DNA of 14,882 nt from an uncultured Collinsella sp. (GTDB lineage Bacteria > Actinomycetota > Coriobacteriia > Coriobacteriales > Coriobacteriaceae). The notes beneath the pieces were generated by a model. That model was not told where the DNA came from and did not search any database. It was given only the letters and a program-made list of their open reading frames with translations. Position 1 is the first letter of the stretch; the number at the start of each line of letters is the position of its first letter. The stretch spans positions 1-14,882 of the forward strand of contig URAD01000033.1 of assembly GCA_900545745.1 (NCBI GenBank), in the 5' to 3' direction. A program made the position numbers and the translations under genes. Positions 14,323-14,882 of this stretch are shown in pieces.

Positions 14323-14331
14323 CTGCTGCAA

Positions 14332-14385
14332 GGGGGTCAAGTTGCTTTGCACCAACACGGTGCAAAAGGGACAGCCTTGGCCCCC
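14332..14385. repeat. Nested hairpin after the glucokinase gene
   Basis: The outer stem GGGGGTCAAG (14332-14341) with CTTGGCCCCC (14376-14385) pairs fully with one wobble. The inner stem TTTGCACC-AACAC-GGTGCAAA (14346-14366) is perfect. It begins 10 bases after the glk stop and has no T-run. It shares the TTGCACCAA word with 1972-2004. Confidence 0.6.
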
Positions 14386-14488
14386 ATGCCTGCCCCAAAA
14401 TATGCCGTGCCCCTTCCGTCTGCGAAGGCTCGGCGCCAGCGTGCTACCATAGCTACGTCCAAGTACACATATCAAGTGGAGGATATCC

Positions 14489-14882
14489 ATGGCAAACGTT
14501 CTTGTCTTTGGTCACCAGAACCCCGATAACGACGCCATCATGAGCGCCGTCGTCCTGTCCCAGCTGCTCAACCAGGTTGAGTATGCCGGCAACACCTACG
14601 AGGCCTGCGCCCTTGGTCAGCTTCCGGCGGAGTCCGCCAAGCTGCTCGCCGACGCCGGCATCGCCGAGCCTCGCGTAATCGAGTCCGTCGAGGCCGGTCA
14701 GCTCGTCGTCCTCACCGACCACAACGAGTCCGCCCAGTCCGTCGCCGGCCTTAAGGACGCCACGGTCTTTGGTGTTGTCGACCATCACCGCATCGGCGAC
14801 TTCGAGACCGCCGGCCCGCTGCACTACATCTGCCTGCCCTGGGGCTCCAGCTGCACCATCGTCACCAAGCTCGCCGGCGTGC
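14489..14882 (+). CDS. ppaC: Manganese-dependent inorganic pyrophosphatase (partial, runs off the window)
   Basis: A family II soluble pyrophosphatase of the DHH superfamily, which hydrolyses pyrophosphate to two phosphates and pulls biosynthetic reactions forward. The first 131 residues show every N-terminal metal ligand in the expected place: H9, D13 and D15 in FGHQNPDND, D77 in LTDHNE, and the DHH signature at 98-100 in VVDHHRIGDF. GSSCTIVTKLAG corresponds to the usual GS-x-x-TIV segment. The 3' half, with the phosphate-binding domain, lies outside the window. GTGGAGGATATCC before the ATG is a strong ribosome site. The gene lies downstream of glk on the same strand, but the gap of 166 bases with a hairpin and a TACCAT -10-like word suggests its own promoter. 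Confidence 0.95.
   Translation, partial: MANVLVFGHQNPDNDAIMSAVVLSQLLNQVEYAGNTYEACALGQLPAESAKLLADAGIAEPRVIESVEAGQLVVLTDHNESAQSVAGLKDATVFGVVDHHRIGDFETAGPLHYICLPWGSSCTIVTKLAGV

Noticed and set aside
13282..14490. Long minus-strand open frame opposite glucokinase
   Set aside because: Antisense to the ROK motifs; composition typical of a shadow frame.
14347..14529. Small plus-strand open frame overlapping the pyrophosphatase start
   Set aside because: It begins in the hairpin after glk, is out of frame with the pyrophosphatase gene and has no ribosome site.

Overview
The window looks like chromosome from a high-GC, gut-type actinobacterium of the class Coriobacteriia, most likely Collinsella or a close relative. 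This is inferred from GC-rich codon use (42 of 60 bases in 2881-2940), strong AGGAGG-type ribosome sites, Ala/Pro-rich insertions in housekeeping proteins, and a lactose/cellobiose PTS next to a ROK glucokinase. No rRNA, tRNA, CRISPR array, transposase or integrase gene was seen.

Layout. (1) 1-2050: a universal stress protein gene on the minus strand, ending beside a large hairpin, is divergent from uppP (undecaprenyl-diphosphatase), which has its own terminator. (2) 2051-5043: pcrA, a UvrD/PcrA-type helicase with an unusual N-terminal extension and a ~95-residue low-complexity insertion. (3) 5044-7420: a foreign-looking, lower-GC two-gene cassette (winged-helix regulator plus AbiEii-like nucleotidyltransferase, a candidate type IV toxin-antitoxin or phage-defence pair). 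Two near-identical terminators and, outside them, two long palindromes flank it. The palindromes share a 69-base core but have different, fully self-complementary arms. (4) 7427-13127: a sugar locus. gntR and manA read leftward. The divergent operon of a GH1 6-phospho-beta-glycosidase and PTS EIIC, EIIB and EIIA reads rightward. The divergent region carries three copies of an 8-base word that overlap both predicted promoters. (5) 13369-14882: a ROK glucokinase and the 5' part of a manganese-dependent inorganic pyrophosphatase gene that runs off the window.

Working together (inference): the PTS would import and phosphorylate a beta-linked disaccharide, the GH1 enzyme would split it into a sugar 6-phosphate and a free sugar, glucokinase would phosphorylate free glucose, and ManA would bring mannose 6-phosphate into glycolysis. 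The GntR/UTRA regulator probably senses a phosphosugar and controls both directions.

The most unusual signal is non-coding. There are several long nested hairpins at gene ends, two of them (5051-5179 and 7279-7409) with a conserved core and divergent but almost perfectly paired arms, set in the same orientation relative to the genes they follow.
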